A DNA stretch of 64,000 bases from Aminobacter sp. HY435. GTDB lineage: Bacteria > Pseudomonadota > Alphaproteobacteria > Rhizobiales > Rhizobiaceae. The stretch is from positions 1 to 64,000 of the forward strand of contig NZ_JANKZL010000011.1 in NCBI RefSeq assembly GCF_027568395.1, in the 5' to 3' direction. Below are positions 1-7,589 of this stretch, in pieces; positions within the stretch are counted from its first letter, which is position 1, and every line of letters begins with the position of its first letter. Both the position numbers and the translations under genes were made by a program. Below the pieces are notes generated by a model. It searched no databases. It was not told the DNA's origin and saw only the letters and a list, made by a program, of their open reading frames with translations.

Positions 1-123
1 GCTTTTCCAAGCTCAAACAGTTCCGAAGGGTCGCTACACGTTTCGAGAAAACCGCGAGACACTACCTCGCCGTCGTCACAATAGCTGCAATTGTCCTATG
101 GATCCGGTAATTGTCCACACGAC

Positions 124-230
124 CTAGCGCATCGGCCCGAAAATCGGACCCGATTTTCGGAAAGCACGATGCGCCAACTCAGTAAGTTGGAGCGTCCTTT
201 GTGCGTCCATGCGGACGCACGGCGCTCTAG
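124..230. repeat. 107-bp dispersed palindromic repeat, copy 1
   Basis: A 107-bp element bounded by CTAG at both ends. It contains an inner inverted repeat (CCGAAAATCGG / CCGATTTTCGG type) and a second one (GTGCGTCC / GGACGCAC). A second copy of identical length lies at 57083-57189 and differs at about six positions by my reading. It resembles the short palindromic intergenic elements known in rhizobia (RIME/RPE-like). The remaining sequence of the first 285 bases (1-123 and 231-285) holds no gene that I can see. Confidence 0.85.
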
Positions 231-285
231 ATAGGAACCATTTGCAGCTCGCAGGAGTTGTGCCGACAAGAAAGGTCAGGTCACA

Positions 286-477
286 ATGGGCACCCGCAGA
301 CAGCAGAGCGCAGCAAGATTGACCGCAGGCATCCGGCGCGAGATCGCAACGGACGTCAATGTGCGCGTGCTCAAGGCTCTGCCGGCGTTCAAGGTCGACA
401 GCAAGCTGCCGAAGAAGCTGAAGGCGCTGCTCGAACAGCTTGACGAACGCGAGGAGCCGGCGCCGACAAGGCGCTGA
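286..477 (+). CDS. small hypothetical protein (63 aa)
   Basis: A 63-residue basic protein starting at an ATG about 55 bases after the dispersed repeat, with a weak purine-rich stretch (AAAGG) upstream. The C-terminal half is predicted helical and rich in Lys, Leu and Glu (LPKKLKALLEQLDE), and the N-terminus is Arg-rich. No known domain is recognised. It ends one base before the convergent DUF934 gene. A second reading frame overlaps almost all of it, so coding status is only moderately supported; codon use (third-position G/C) favours this frame. The function is unknown. Confidence 0.5.
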   Translation: MGTRRQQSAARLTAGIRREIATDVNVRVLKALPAFKVDSKLPKKLKALLEQLDEREEPAPTRR

Positions 478-1023
478 TCAGTGGCCGGCCGAACGCCGCC
501 ACGAATATTTCGAGCCTTTGTCCGAGACGTCTTCGGGCCTGGCCGCCGGCTGATAATATAGCGACAACCCACCAACCTGCCCCGCTTCCAGCCGCTTCAA
601 CAGCACGGGATGCGACACTTCGAACTCGTCGAAGCCGACGCGCAACATGTGCGGCAACTGATCGATCAGCACCTGACCGGTTGCGCGCACTGCCCCCTTG
701 TAGCCATGGCGGCTGCGCAGCAGCTCCGCCTTGGAGAAAGAGCGGCCGTCATTGAAGGCGGGAAAGGCCAGGGCCACGAGCGCAAGCTGATCGAGATGAT
801 CGACGATCGCGTCGAGCTGGTCGCCGGGCTGCAGCAGAACGCCGAGGCGCTCGGCCGCCTCCTTTCGCTGCTTCGCATCGAGATCGAGAAAAGCATGCAG
901 CGGCAGGATCACCCGGCTGTTGCCGGCAAGAGCATCCGCCTCCTCCGCATGTATCCAGGCGTCGTCACGAAAACCTTCAGGTGTCCAGAGGCGGGCGGTC
1001 GTCTCCGGTGTCGCTTGGGTCAT
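478..1023 (-). CDS. DUF934 family protein, sulfate-assimilation operon
   Basis: A 181-residue soluble protein of the DUF934 family. The recognisable parts are the central AFPAFNDGRSFSKAELLR segment and the RVGFDEFEV segment, both typical of the family. DUF934 genes almost always sit directly behind cysH or the sulfite reductase gene in alpha- and betaproteobacteria, and here it follows cysH by about 10 bases on the same strand. Its biochemical role is not established; a helper role in sulfite or APS reduction is inferred only from gene context. It is the last gene of the reverse-strand operon that begins at cysG. Confidence 0.9.
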   Translation of the reverse strand: MTQATPETTARLWTPEGFRDDAWIHAEEADALAGNSRVILPLHAFLDLDAKQRKEAAERLGVLLQPGDQLDAIVDHLDQLALVALAFPAFNDGRSFSKAELLRSRHGYKGAVRATGQVLIDQLPHMLRVGFDEFEVSHPVLLKRLEAGQVGGLSLYYQPAARPEDVSDKGSKYSWRRSAGH

Positions 1024-1033
1024 TGCAGAATTC

Positions 1034-1792
1034 CTAAAGGGACGCGTCGGTCAGCGACTGCTCGAGACCGGAAAGATGGATGCCGCATTCGGTCTTGCCT
1101 TGCCCGGCCCAGCGGCCCGAGCGGGCGTCGTCGCCCGGCTTGACCACCTGCGTACAGGGAAAGCAGCCAATGGAGAGATAACCGTACGCGACAAGCGGAT
1201 TTTCGCGCAAGGCATGTCGGCGCATGTAGTCGGCGAGGTCGGAGGTGGTCCAGCGTGCCAGCGGATTGATGCGAAAACGCGGGCCAACCTGCTCGAACAC
1301 CGGGAGTGCAGCGCGCGTTGCCGCCTGGAAGCGTTTGCGGCCGGTGAACCAGGCGCGGAAAGGCTCGACGCCCCGTGCCATCGGCTCGACCTTGCGGACA
1401 TCGCAGCATGCGTCGGTGTCGCTCTGGTGCAGCTTGCCAGTCGGATCGACCCGAGCCAGCGCCGATTCGTCCGGCGTGATGATGCGGATATCCGTCAGTC
1501 CGAAGTCGGCGACCAGTGCGTCGCGATAGTCGAGCGTCTCGCCGAAATGCTTGCCCGTGTCGAGAAAGACGACTGGCAGCTTGCGGTCGACTTCGGCGAT
1601 CATGTGCAGCAAGACAGCCGAATCCGCCCCGAAGGACGAGACGGCTGCGATCTCGCCGGCAAAGCGCCCGGTTGCGGCGCGCGCGATGATCTCGACGGGC
1701 GTCAGGTGCCCATAGAGCGCATCGAGCGCCGCAGCTTCGGCAAGAACCTGCGCTTCGGTCCCGGCGTCAGGCTGCCTTGGCTTCGCTAGCAT
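1034..1792 (-). CDS. cysH: adenylyl-sulfate (APS) reductase, 4Fe-4S type
   Basis: A cytoplasmic reductase of 252 residues that reduces activated sulfate to sulfite with thioredoxin. The nucleotide-binding loop SSFGADSAV lies at about 52-60. The pairs C129-C130 (DACCDVRK) and C210-C213 (GCFPC) are the four ligands that mark the iron-sulfur, APS-using bacterial form, as opposed to the PAPS-specific enterobacterial form, which lacks them. The catalytic Cys is C236 in the ECGIHL motif. Its ATG start overlaps the end of the sulfite reductase gene by 26 bases, so the two are probably translationally coupled. No cysD/cysN sulfate activation genes are in the window. Confidence 0.95.
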   Translation of the reverse strand: MLAKPRQPDAGTEAQVLAEAAALDALYGHLTPVEIIARAATGRFAGEIAAVSSFGADSAVLLHMIAEVDRKLPVVFLDTGKHFGETLDYRDALVADFGLTDIRIITPDESALARVDPTGKLHQSDTDACCDVRKVEPMARGVEPFRAWFTGRKRFQAATRAALPVFEQVGPRFRINPLARWTTSDLADYMRRHALRENPLVAYGYLSIGCFPCTQVVKPGDDARSGRWAGQGKTECGIHLSGLEQSLTDASL

Positions 1793-3437
1793 AGAGCGCC
1801 TCCTTGAACGGCGCGGGACCGACGCGGCGATAGGCGTCGAGGAACTTTTCCGCCGGACCGCTGCGGACCTGAAGATAGGTGTCGACGATGGTCTCGATGG
1901 CGTCGGTGATTTCTTCCGGGCCGAAGCCGCGGCCGATGATCTCGCCGACGGTCGTGTGCTCGTCGGCCGAGCCGCCGAGCGTCACCTGGTACAGCTCCGC
2001 GCCCTTCTTCTCGACACCCAGGATGCCGATATGGCCGACATGGTGGTGGCCGCAGGCGTTGATGCAGCCCGAGATCTTGAGCTTCAGTTCGCCGACGTCG
2101 CGCTGGCGCTCGAGCGAGGCGAAGCGGCGCGAGATGTCCTGCGCCACCGAGATGGAGCGGGCGTTGGCCAGCGCGCAATAGTCGAGGCCGGGGCAGGCAA
2201 TGATGTCTGATATCAGGTTGGAATTGGCGGTGGCGAGGTCGATCGCCACCAGCGCATCATAGACCGCCTTGAGATCGGCGCGCGCGACATGCGGCAGGAT
2301 CAGGTTCTGCTCATGGCTGACGCGGATCTCATCGAAGCCGTACTGCTCGGCGATATCGGCGACGGCTTCCATCTGGCTGTCGGTGGCATCGCCAGGCGCT
2401 TCGCCGATACCCTTCAGTGAAATGGTCACCGCGGCATAGTCGGGATCGCGGTGGGTAAAGACGTTCTGGTCCAGCCATTCTCCGAAACTCCTGGAGTCCA
2501 GCCGCGCGACCTTCAGCGCCTCGTCGCCCTCGGGACGTGAGACGAGGACAGGCGGCGCGAAATAGGACTGGATGGCCTGGACATCGGCCTCGGGCAGCTT
2601 GAGTTCGCCGTCCTTCAATGCCTGCCATTCGGCCTCGACCTGGCGGGCGATCTCGTCGACGCCGGTCTCGTGGACCAGGATCTTGATGCGTGCCTTGTAC
2701 TTGTTGTCGCGGCGGCCGAAGAGATTGTACACGCGCAGGATCGCGGTCGTGTAGGACAAGAGGTGCTCTTCCGGCAGGAAGTCGCGGATCTTCTTGCCGA
2801 CCATCGGCGTACGGCCCTGGCCGCCGCCGACATAGACGGCAAAGCCGAGTTCGCCCTTGTCGTTCTTCTTCAGGTGCAGGCCAATGTCGTGGGTCTGGAT
2901 GGCGGCACGATCGCGCTCGGCACCGGTCACAGCGATCTTGAACTTGCGCGGCAGGTACGAGAATTCCGGATGCACCGACGACCACTGGCGCAGGATTTCG
3001 GCATAGGGGCGCGGGTCGGCGACCTCATCGGCGGCGGCGCCGGCGAAATGGTCGGCCGTGACGTTGCGGATGCAATTGCCGGAGGTCTGGATGGCGTGCA
3101 TCTCGACCGAGGCGAGGTCGGCGAGGATCGCCGGGATGTCGGACAGCGCCGGCCAGTTGAACTGGATGTTCTGGCGCGTGGTGAAGTGGCCGTAGCCCTT
3201 GTCGTATTTGCGGGCGATGTGGCCGAGCATGCGCATCTGCTTCGAGCTCAGCGTGCCATAGGGCACGGCGATGCGCAGCATGTAGGCGTGCAGCTGCAGA
3301 TAGACGCCATTCATCAGGCGCAGCGGGCGGAATTGGTCCTCGGTGATCTCACCGGCAAGTCGGCGCTCGACCTGGTCGCTGAAATCGGCGACGCGGGCCT
3401 TCACAAAATCATGGTCGAACTCATCGTAGCGGTACAT
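1767..3437 (-). CDS. cysI: ferredoxin-type sulfite (nitrite/sulfite) reductase, sirohaem hemoprotein
   Basis: A 556-residue enzyme reducing sulfite to sulfide with six electrons. The start is taken at the ATG giving MYRYDEFDHDF; the open frame continues 138 codons upstream but only through the neighbouring gene, so that extension is rejected. Two ferrite-like and two sirohaem repeats are arranged as in the family, and the Cys ligands of the coupled 4Fe-4S/sirohaem centre are in CPGLDYC and CINAC followed by GHHHVGHIG. No flavoprotein partner (CysJ) is nearby, which fits electron delivery by ferredoxin. Sirohaem is provided by the upstream cysG of the same operon. Confidence 0.95.
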   Translation of the reverse strand: MYRYDEFDHDFVKARVADFSDQVERRLAGEITEDQFRPLRLMNGVYLQLHAYMLRIAVPYGTLSSKQMRMLGHIARKYDKGYGHFTTRQNIQFNWPALSDIPAILADLASVEMHAIQTSGNCIRNVTADHFAGAAADEVADPRPYAEILRQWSSVHPEFSYLPRKFKIAVTGAERDRAAIQTHDIGLHLKKNDKGELGFAVYVGGGQGRTPMVGKKIRDFLPEEHLLSYTTAILRVYNLFGRRDNKYKARIKILVHETGVDEIARQVEAEWQALKDGELKLPEADVQAIQSYFAPPVLVSRPEGDEALKVARLDSRSFGEWLDQNVFTHRDPDYAAVTISLKGIGEAPGDATDSQMEAVADIAEQYGFDEIRVSHEQNLILPHVARADLKAVYDALVAIDLATANSNLISDIIACPGLDYCALANARSISVAQDISRRFASLERQRDVGELKLKISGCINACGHHHVGHIGILGVEKKGAELYQVTLGGSADEHTTVGEIIGRGFGPEEITDAIETIVDTYLQVRSGPAEKFLDAYRRVGPAPFKEALYASEAKAA

Positions 3438-3457
3438 GGTCGTCTTCCGGTCTGTCT

Positions 3458-3766
3458 TCAGGCGGCAGCGTTGGCGGTGGAGCGCGCCTGCTTGCCGAGG
3501 TCGAGGCGATTGGTGGGGCCGGCGGCGCGGATCACTTCGCGCAGGCGCAGCGGCTGGATGACCCCGCCGACCACGTTGACGTCGATCAGGTTGACGTCGA
3601 CCACCTCGTTGTCGTCGTAGGCCCGCCTGCCGATGGCTTCGAGCCTGGCCTCGCCGTCCTTGTCGGCGACGGCGTCGGCGCCATCGATGGTTTCGGCCCA
3701 GAGGCCGGCAGCAGAAAACCACACGGCCTCGCCGTCGGTCAGCCGGTTGGCGGTCAGGATCTTCAT
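3458..3766 (-). CDS. DUF2849 family protein
   Basis: A 102-residue protein beginning MKILTANRLTDGEAVWF, the characteristic opening of DUF2849. This family is found almost exclusively between cysG and the sulfite reductase gene in alphaproteobacteria, exactly as here. Its ATG overlaps the stop codon of cysG in an ATGA arrangement, so it is translationally coupled. The first half is a short beta-rich segment (EAVWFSAAGLWAETI), and there are no membrane segments or Cys pairs. The role is unknown; a small accessory function in sirohaem delivery or reductase assembly is inferred from synteny only. Confidence 0.88.
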   Translation of the reverse strand: MKILTANRLTDGEAVWFSAAGLWAETIDGADAVADKDGEARLEAIGRRAYDDNEVVDVNLIDVNVVGGVIQPLRLREVIRAAGPTNRLDLGKQARSTANAAA

Positions 3767-5220
3767 GCCCTTTGTCCTTCCCTGGCGGCGGCCGCCACCT
3801 CCTGCCTGTGAGCCGAAAGCGGCTCGGAGCGTTCAAAATTGGCGCCGGCAACCGCGTCGCCGATGATGGTCATCACCGGGCCGTCGAGGTCACTGCGGCC
3901 CTCCAGCGACGGCAGATCAGCAAGCGTGCCGTGGAAGCGCCGACGGCTTTTCAGGCTGGCGTTTTCGACCACGGCGACCGCCGTGTCGGGCGAGAGCCCG
4001 GCCTCGATCAGTCGTCCGGCGACATCGGCGGCGACGGAACGGCCCATGTAGACAGCAACGGTCGCGCCAGTGATGGCGAGCCTGGCCCAGTCGGGCAGCG
4101 AACCGCCCTTGAGGTCGTGGCCGGTGGTGAAGACCATCGAGGAGGTGACGCCGCGCAGCGTCAGCGGCAGTTCGAAATCGGCGGCGGCGGCAAAGGCGGA
4201 GGTCACGCCCGGCACCACTTCGTAGGAGACGCCAGCATCGCGCATCGCCTGCATCTCCTCGCCGGCGCGGCCGAAGACCAGCGGATCGCCGGACTTGAGC
4301 CGGACCACGCGCTTGCCGGCCAGCGCCAGCTCGACGAGCAGGCCGTTGATCTCGCTCTGCGTCTTGGAATGGCAGCCCTTGCGCTTGCCGACCGGCAGGC
4401 GTTCGGCGTCGCGGCGGCCCATCGAGATGACAGCTTCCGGCACCAGCGCATCGTAAAGGATGACGTCGGCCTCCATCAGCAAGCGATGGGCGCGGAGCGT
4501 CAGCAGGTCTTCGGCGCCAGGGCCAGCGCCGACCAGTGCGACATGGCCTGCGCCATGGCCGCCGCCGGGCGCGCTGCGCAGCAGCATTTCCGTGGCGGCG
4601 TCATGTGCCTCGGCAAGGCTACCGTTGTCCAGCGTCCTGGCGGGTGCGCCTTCGAAGAACTCGCGCCAGAAGCTGCGGCGAACGACGCCCTTCGGCAGGC
4701 TTTCGACGGTCTCGCGGAAGCTCGCCGCGAGCGTCGCCAGCGCGCCGAGATTCGGCGACAGCATGCGATCGATGCGGGCGCGGATCATCTGGGCGAGCAC
4801 AGGCCCCGCCCCTTCGGTGCCGACAGCGACGGCAACCGGGGCGCGGTTGACCAGAGCCGGGGTGAAGAAGTCGCACAATTCAGGCCGGTCGACGGCATTG
4901 ACGACAATGCCAAGGCGGCGGGCGTCATCGGAGACGCTTCGGTCAAGCGCCTCGTCGCCGGTCGCGGCAAAAACCATCACCGACCCTTCGATGAGCGAAG
5001 CGTCGTAGGCAGCATGAACGCGCAGCGCACCATTGGCGGCGATCCAGTCGCGCAGCTGCGGCTCGATTTCGTCGGCAATGATGCGAATTTCAGCGCTCGA
5101 CTGGGCCAGCAGGCGCGCCTTGGCCAGAGCCTCGTCGCCGCCGCCGACGATGGTCACGGCGCGGCCCTCGACCTTGAGAAAGATCGGGAATGCGTTCAGC
5201 TTTGCGACGGCATGCGGCAT
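3763..5220 (-). CDS. cysG: sirohaem synthase (precorrin-2 dehydrogenase/ferrochelatase + uroporphyrinogen-III methyltransferase)
   Basis: A bifunctional enzyme of 485 residues, starting at the ATG of MPHAVAKLNAFPIFL; a TTG six codons upstream is less likely. The N-terminal Rossmann domain with VGGGDEALAKARLL (about 25-40) oxidises precorrin-2 and inserts iron. The C-terminal SAM-dependent methyltransferase domain begins around VALVGAGPGAEDLLT and carries the GDPLVFGRAGEE and VPGVTSAFAAAA motifs. In the GTEGAGPVLAQ loop the position of Salmonella CysG Ser128 appears to be Gly, as in many alphaproteobacterial forms. It is the first gene of the sulfur operon and supplies the cofactor for the sulfite reductase. 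Confidence 0.95.
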   Translation of the reverse strand: MPHAVAKLNAFPIFLKVEGRAVTIVGGGDEALAKARLLAQSSAEIRIIADEIEPQLRDWIAANGALRVHAAYDASLIEGSVMVFAATGDEALDRSVSDDARRLGIVVNAVDRPELCDFFTPALVNRAPVAVAVGTEGAGPVLAQMIRARIDRMLSPNLGALATLAASFRETVESLPKGVVRRSFWREFFEGAPARTLDNGSLAEAHDAATEMLLRSAPGGGHGAGHVALVGAGPGAEDLLTLRAHRLLMEADVILYDALVPEAVISMGRRDAERLPVGKRKGCHSKTQSEINGLLVELALAGKRVVRLKSGDPLVFGRAGEEMQAMRDAGVSYEVVPGVTSAFAAAADFELPLTLRGVTSSMVFTTGHDLKGGSLPDWARLAITGATVAVYMGRSVAADVAGRLIEAGLSPDTAVAVVENASLKSRRRFHGTLADLPSLEGRSDLDGPVMTIIGDAVAGANFERSEPLSAHRQEVAAAAREGQRA

Positions 5221-5339
5221 GGCGAGCGGGTTCCACAAGACCTGCCATTTCTAGCCGCCCTACCCTGGCGGTAGAAGAAATGCACTCGCGCGGGCTGGAT
5301 GGGGAGGCAATCGCTTTTGCCTCGCCCGATACGGCAAGA

Positions 5340-5350
5340 GAATATTATTC
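5340..5350. promoter_or_regulatory. AT-rich inverted repeat upstream of cysG
   Basis: GAATA-T-TATTC is a perfect inverted repeat around a single central base, about 120 bases upstream of the cysG start, in an AT-rich patch within GC-rich DNA. Its place and shape suit a binding site for a dimeric regulator of the sulfur operon, possibly of the Rrf2 type, but no regulator gene lies nearby to support that. The 557-base gap 5221-5777 between the divergent cysG and antiporter genes otherwise holds only the palindrome at 5521-5539 and no gene that I can support. Confidence 0.35.
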
Positions 5351-5520
5351 CAACCAGCGGCCATCGCCCTCCCACCCGTCGGTTTGGCCACGTTGGCCCC
5401 ACACCGCCGCACGCGGAATCCAGATCCTTGCAAATGCTTGGATTCGCGTCGGCACTAAGCGCTGGCCCGACGCATGGCGCCAACGATCCGCAGCACCGCG
5501 GCGCAAACGAGATTTCTAAT

Positions 5521-5539
5521 TTCTACCAAAACAGTAGAA
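5521..5539. promoter_or_regulatory. inverted repeat upstream of the antiporter gene
   Basis: TTCTAC-7-GTAGAA is a perfect 6-bp inverted repeat with a 7-base AT-rich spacer, about 240 bases upstream of the antiporter start codon. It could be an operator for a dimeric regulator or a chance palindrome. No cognate regulator is adjacent. Confidence 0.3.
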
Positions 5540-5777
5540 TTTGGCCCGATGCGCCCCGGGGAACATCCTTTGCCGCATAGCCGCTGCGTCATCAGGGACT
5601 TCGGGCAGCGCGCCGAAGCGACGGTCCGTCAAACGGGACAAGTTTTTTCGCCGGGAATTCAGTTTCTCGGCCAATCAGGGTTGCGCATGCCTGCTTGCGC
5701 CCACCATATTGTAAATGCAGCGGATTTCTCCGCAGCATCCCAAACTGAAATCGCTATTCAAAGGTGCCGCCGGGACA

Positions 5778-7589
5778 ATGCCGCATGACACGCCCCTTAT
5801 CGCAACAATCGTCGCCGGTCTGGGGCTGGCATTCATCTTCGGCGCTCTCGCCAATCGCTTCAGGATACCGCCGCTCGTCGGCTACCTGATCGCCGGCATG
5901 CTGGTCGGGCCGAACACGCCCGGCTTCGTCGCCGACCAGGGTCTTGCCCTCGAGCTCGCCGAAATCGGCGTCATCCTGCTGATGTTCGGCGTCGGGCTGC
6001 ACTTCTCGCTCAAGGATCTTTTGTCGGTGCGCGCCATCGCCGTGCCTGGAGCCATCGTGCAGATCGGCTTCGCGACGGCGCTCGGCGCGAGCCTGGCCTG
6101 GATGCTCGGCTGGTCCGTCGGCGCCGGCCTCGTCTTCGGCCTGGCGCTGTCGGTGGCCTCGACGGTGGTGCTGCTGCGCGCGCTGCAGGAACGCCGCATG
6201 ATCGAGACCGAGCGCGGACGCATCGCGGTCGGCTGGCTGATCGTCGAAGACCTAGCGATGGTCCTGGCGCTGGTCATGCTGCCGGCGCTCGCTGGTGTCC
6301 TGGGTGGCGAGGAGCAGGCCGCGCAGGCACCGAACATCTTCGCCCTGCGCTTCGACTTCGGCGTCTGGGGCGTGCTCGGCATCACGCTCGCCAAGGTGGC
6401 CGCGTTCGTCGCCCTGATGATGGTCGTCGGCCGCCGGGTCATCCCGTGGATGCTGCACTATGTGGCGCATACCGGCTCGCGCGAACTGTTCCGCCTCGCG
6501 GTGCTGGCCATCGCGCTTGGCGTCGCCTTCGGCGCGGCCAAGCTGTTCGGCGTGTCGCTGGCGCTCGGCGCCTTCTTCGCAGGCATGGTGATGAGCGAAT
6601 CCGAACTCAGCCACCAGGCGGCAGAGGAAACGCTGCCGCTGCGCGACGCGTTCTCGGTGCTGTTTTTCGTCTCGGTCGGCATGCTGTTCGACCCGACCAG
6701 CCTTCTGACCGACACCTGGCCGATCCTGGCCACGCTGTTCATCATCGTCATCGGCAAGTCGGTCGCCGCCTTGCTGATCGTTCTCGCCTTCGGCTATCCG
6801 GTGGCAACCGCGCTGATCATCTCGGCGAGCCTGGCGCAGATCGGCGAATTTTCGTTCATGCTGGCAAGCCTTGGGGTCAGCCTCGACCTGCTGCCGGAAA
6901 AAGGCCGTGACCTGATCCTGGCAGGGGCGATCCTGTCGATCGTGCTGAACCCGCTGGTCTTTGCCGGCGCGGCCCGCCTCAAGCCTTGGCTCGAGAAGCG
7001 CACCGGCAAGGTGCCGGAGCCCGCCGAGCCGGTGCCTGTCGGACCGGCGACCGAGCCGGGCGAAGTCGCCACCGTCGCGCCTGCCGCGCCGACCGACGAC
7101 GAAGCCCCGCCCCCGACCAGGCTTTGCGACCACACCATCCTGATCGGCTATGGCCGCGTCGGCTCGCTGGTCGGCAAAGCGCTGAAGCAAGCCGGCCTGC
7201 CCTTCCTGGTCATCGAGGATTCCAACAAGACCATCGCCAGATTGCGGGCCGAAGAGATCGAGACGGTCGCCGGGAACGCGGTCAAGGGCGAAGTCTTCGC
7301 CGCCGCCAATGCGGCCGGTGCCAGGCGGCTGATCCTGGCCATTCCCAACGCCTTCGAGGCCGGCCAGATCATCCTCAAGGCCAAGGCCGTCAATCCCCAG
7401 ATCACGATCATCGCCCGCGCCCATTCGGACGCGGAGGTCGATCACCTGACCGGGCTTGGCGCCGACAAGGTCATCATGGGCGAGCGCGAGATCGCACGCG
7501 GTATCGTCGACCAGGTGATGGCGCGTGCGACATCAGAAGCAACCGTACCCATCGAGGAGCCTAGGCCGCAGGATCCACCGGCGGCCTAG
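5778..7589 (+). CDS. ybaL: CPA2 family monovalent cation:proton antiporter with RCK/TrkA-N domain
   Basis: An inner-membrane antiporter of 603 residues, closest by recognisable sequence to E. coli YbaL (N-terminus MPHDTPLIATI, then LANRFRIPPLVGYLIAGMLVGP and GVILLMFGVGLHFSLKDL). The start at 5778 is chosen because it matches the family N-terminus; the open frame extends 21 codons further. About 12 hydrophobic segments fill residues 1-390. A Pro/Ala-rich linker (about 413-448) joins them to a cytosolic TrkA-N domain with GYGRVG at about 452, which binds NAD(H) or another nucleotide and gates transport. It is probably monocistronic. Its stop codon abuts the stop codon of the convergent penicillin-binding protein gene. 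Confidence 0.92.
   Translation: MPHDTPLIATIVAGLGLAFIFGALANRFRIPPLVGYLIAGMLVGPNTPGFVADQGLALELAEIGVILLMFGVGLHFSLKDLLSVRAIAVPGAIVQIGFATALGASLAWMLGWSVGAGLVFGLALSVASTVVLLRALQERRMIETERGRIAVGWLIVEDLAMVLALVMLPALAGVLGGEEQAAQAPNIFALRFDFGVWGVLGITLAKVAAFVALMMVVGRRVIPWMLHYVAHTGSRELFRLAVLAIALGVAFGAAKLFGVSLALGAFFAGMVMSESELSHQAAEETLPLRDAFSVLFFVSVGMLFDPTSLLTDTWPILATLFIIVIGKSVAALLIVLAFGYPVATALIISASLAQIGEFSFMLASLGVSLDLLPEKGRDLILAGAILSIVLNPLVFAGAARLKPWLEKRTGKVPEPAEPVPVGPATEPGEVATVAPAAPTDDEAPPPTRLCDHTILIGYGRVGSLVGKALKQAGLPFLVIEDSNKTIARLRAEEIETVAGNAVKGEVFAAANAAGARRLILAIPNAFEAGQIILKAKAVNPQITIIARAHSDAEVDHLTGLGADKVIMGEREIARGIVDQVMARATSEATVPIEEPRPQDPPAA

Noticed and set aside
1767-3851. Sulfite reductase starting 138 codons upstream
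   Set aside because: The extension lies inside the DUF2849 gene in another frame and has low-complexity Arg/Gly sequence. The ATG at 3437 gives the family N-terminus.
3772-5274. 500-codon open frame on the + strand opposite cysG
   Set aside because: It lies exactly opposite a clear siroheme synthase gene, and its protein is rich in Gly, Arg, Ala and Gln without family motifs, as expected for the complement of high-GC coding DNA.
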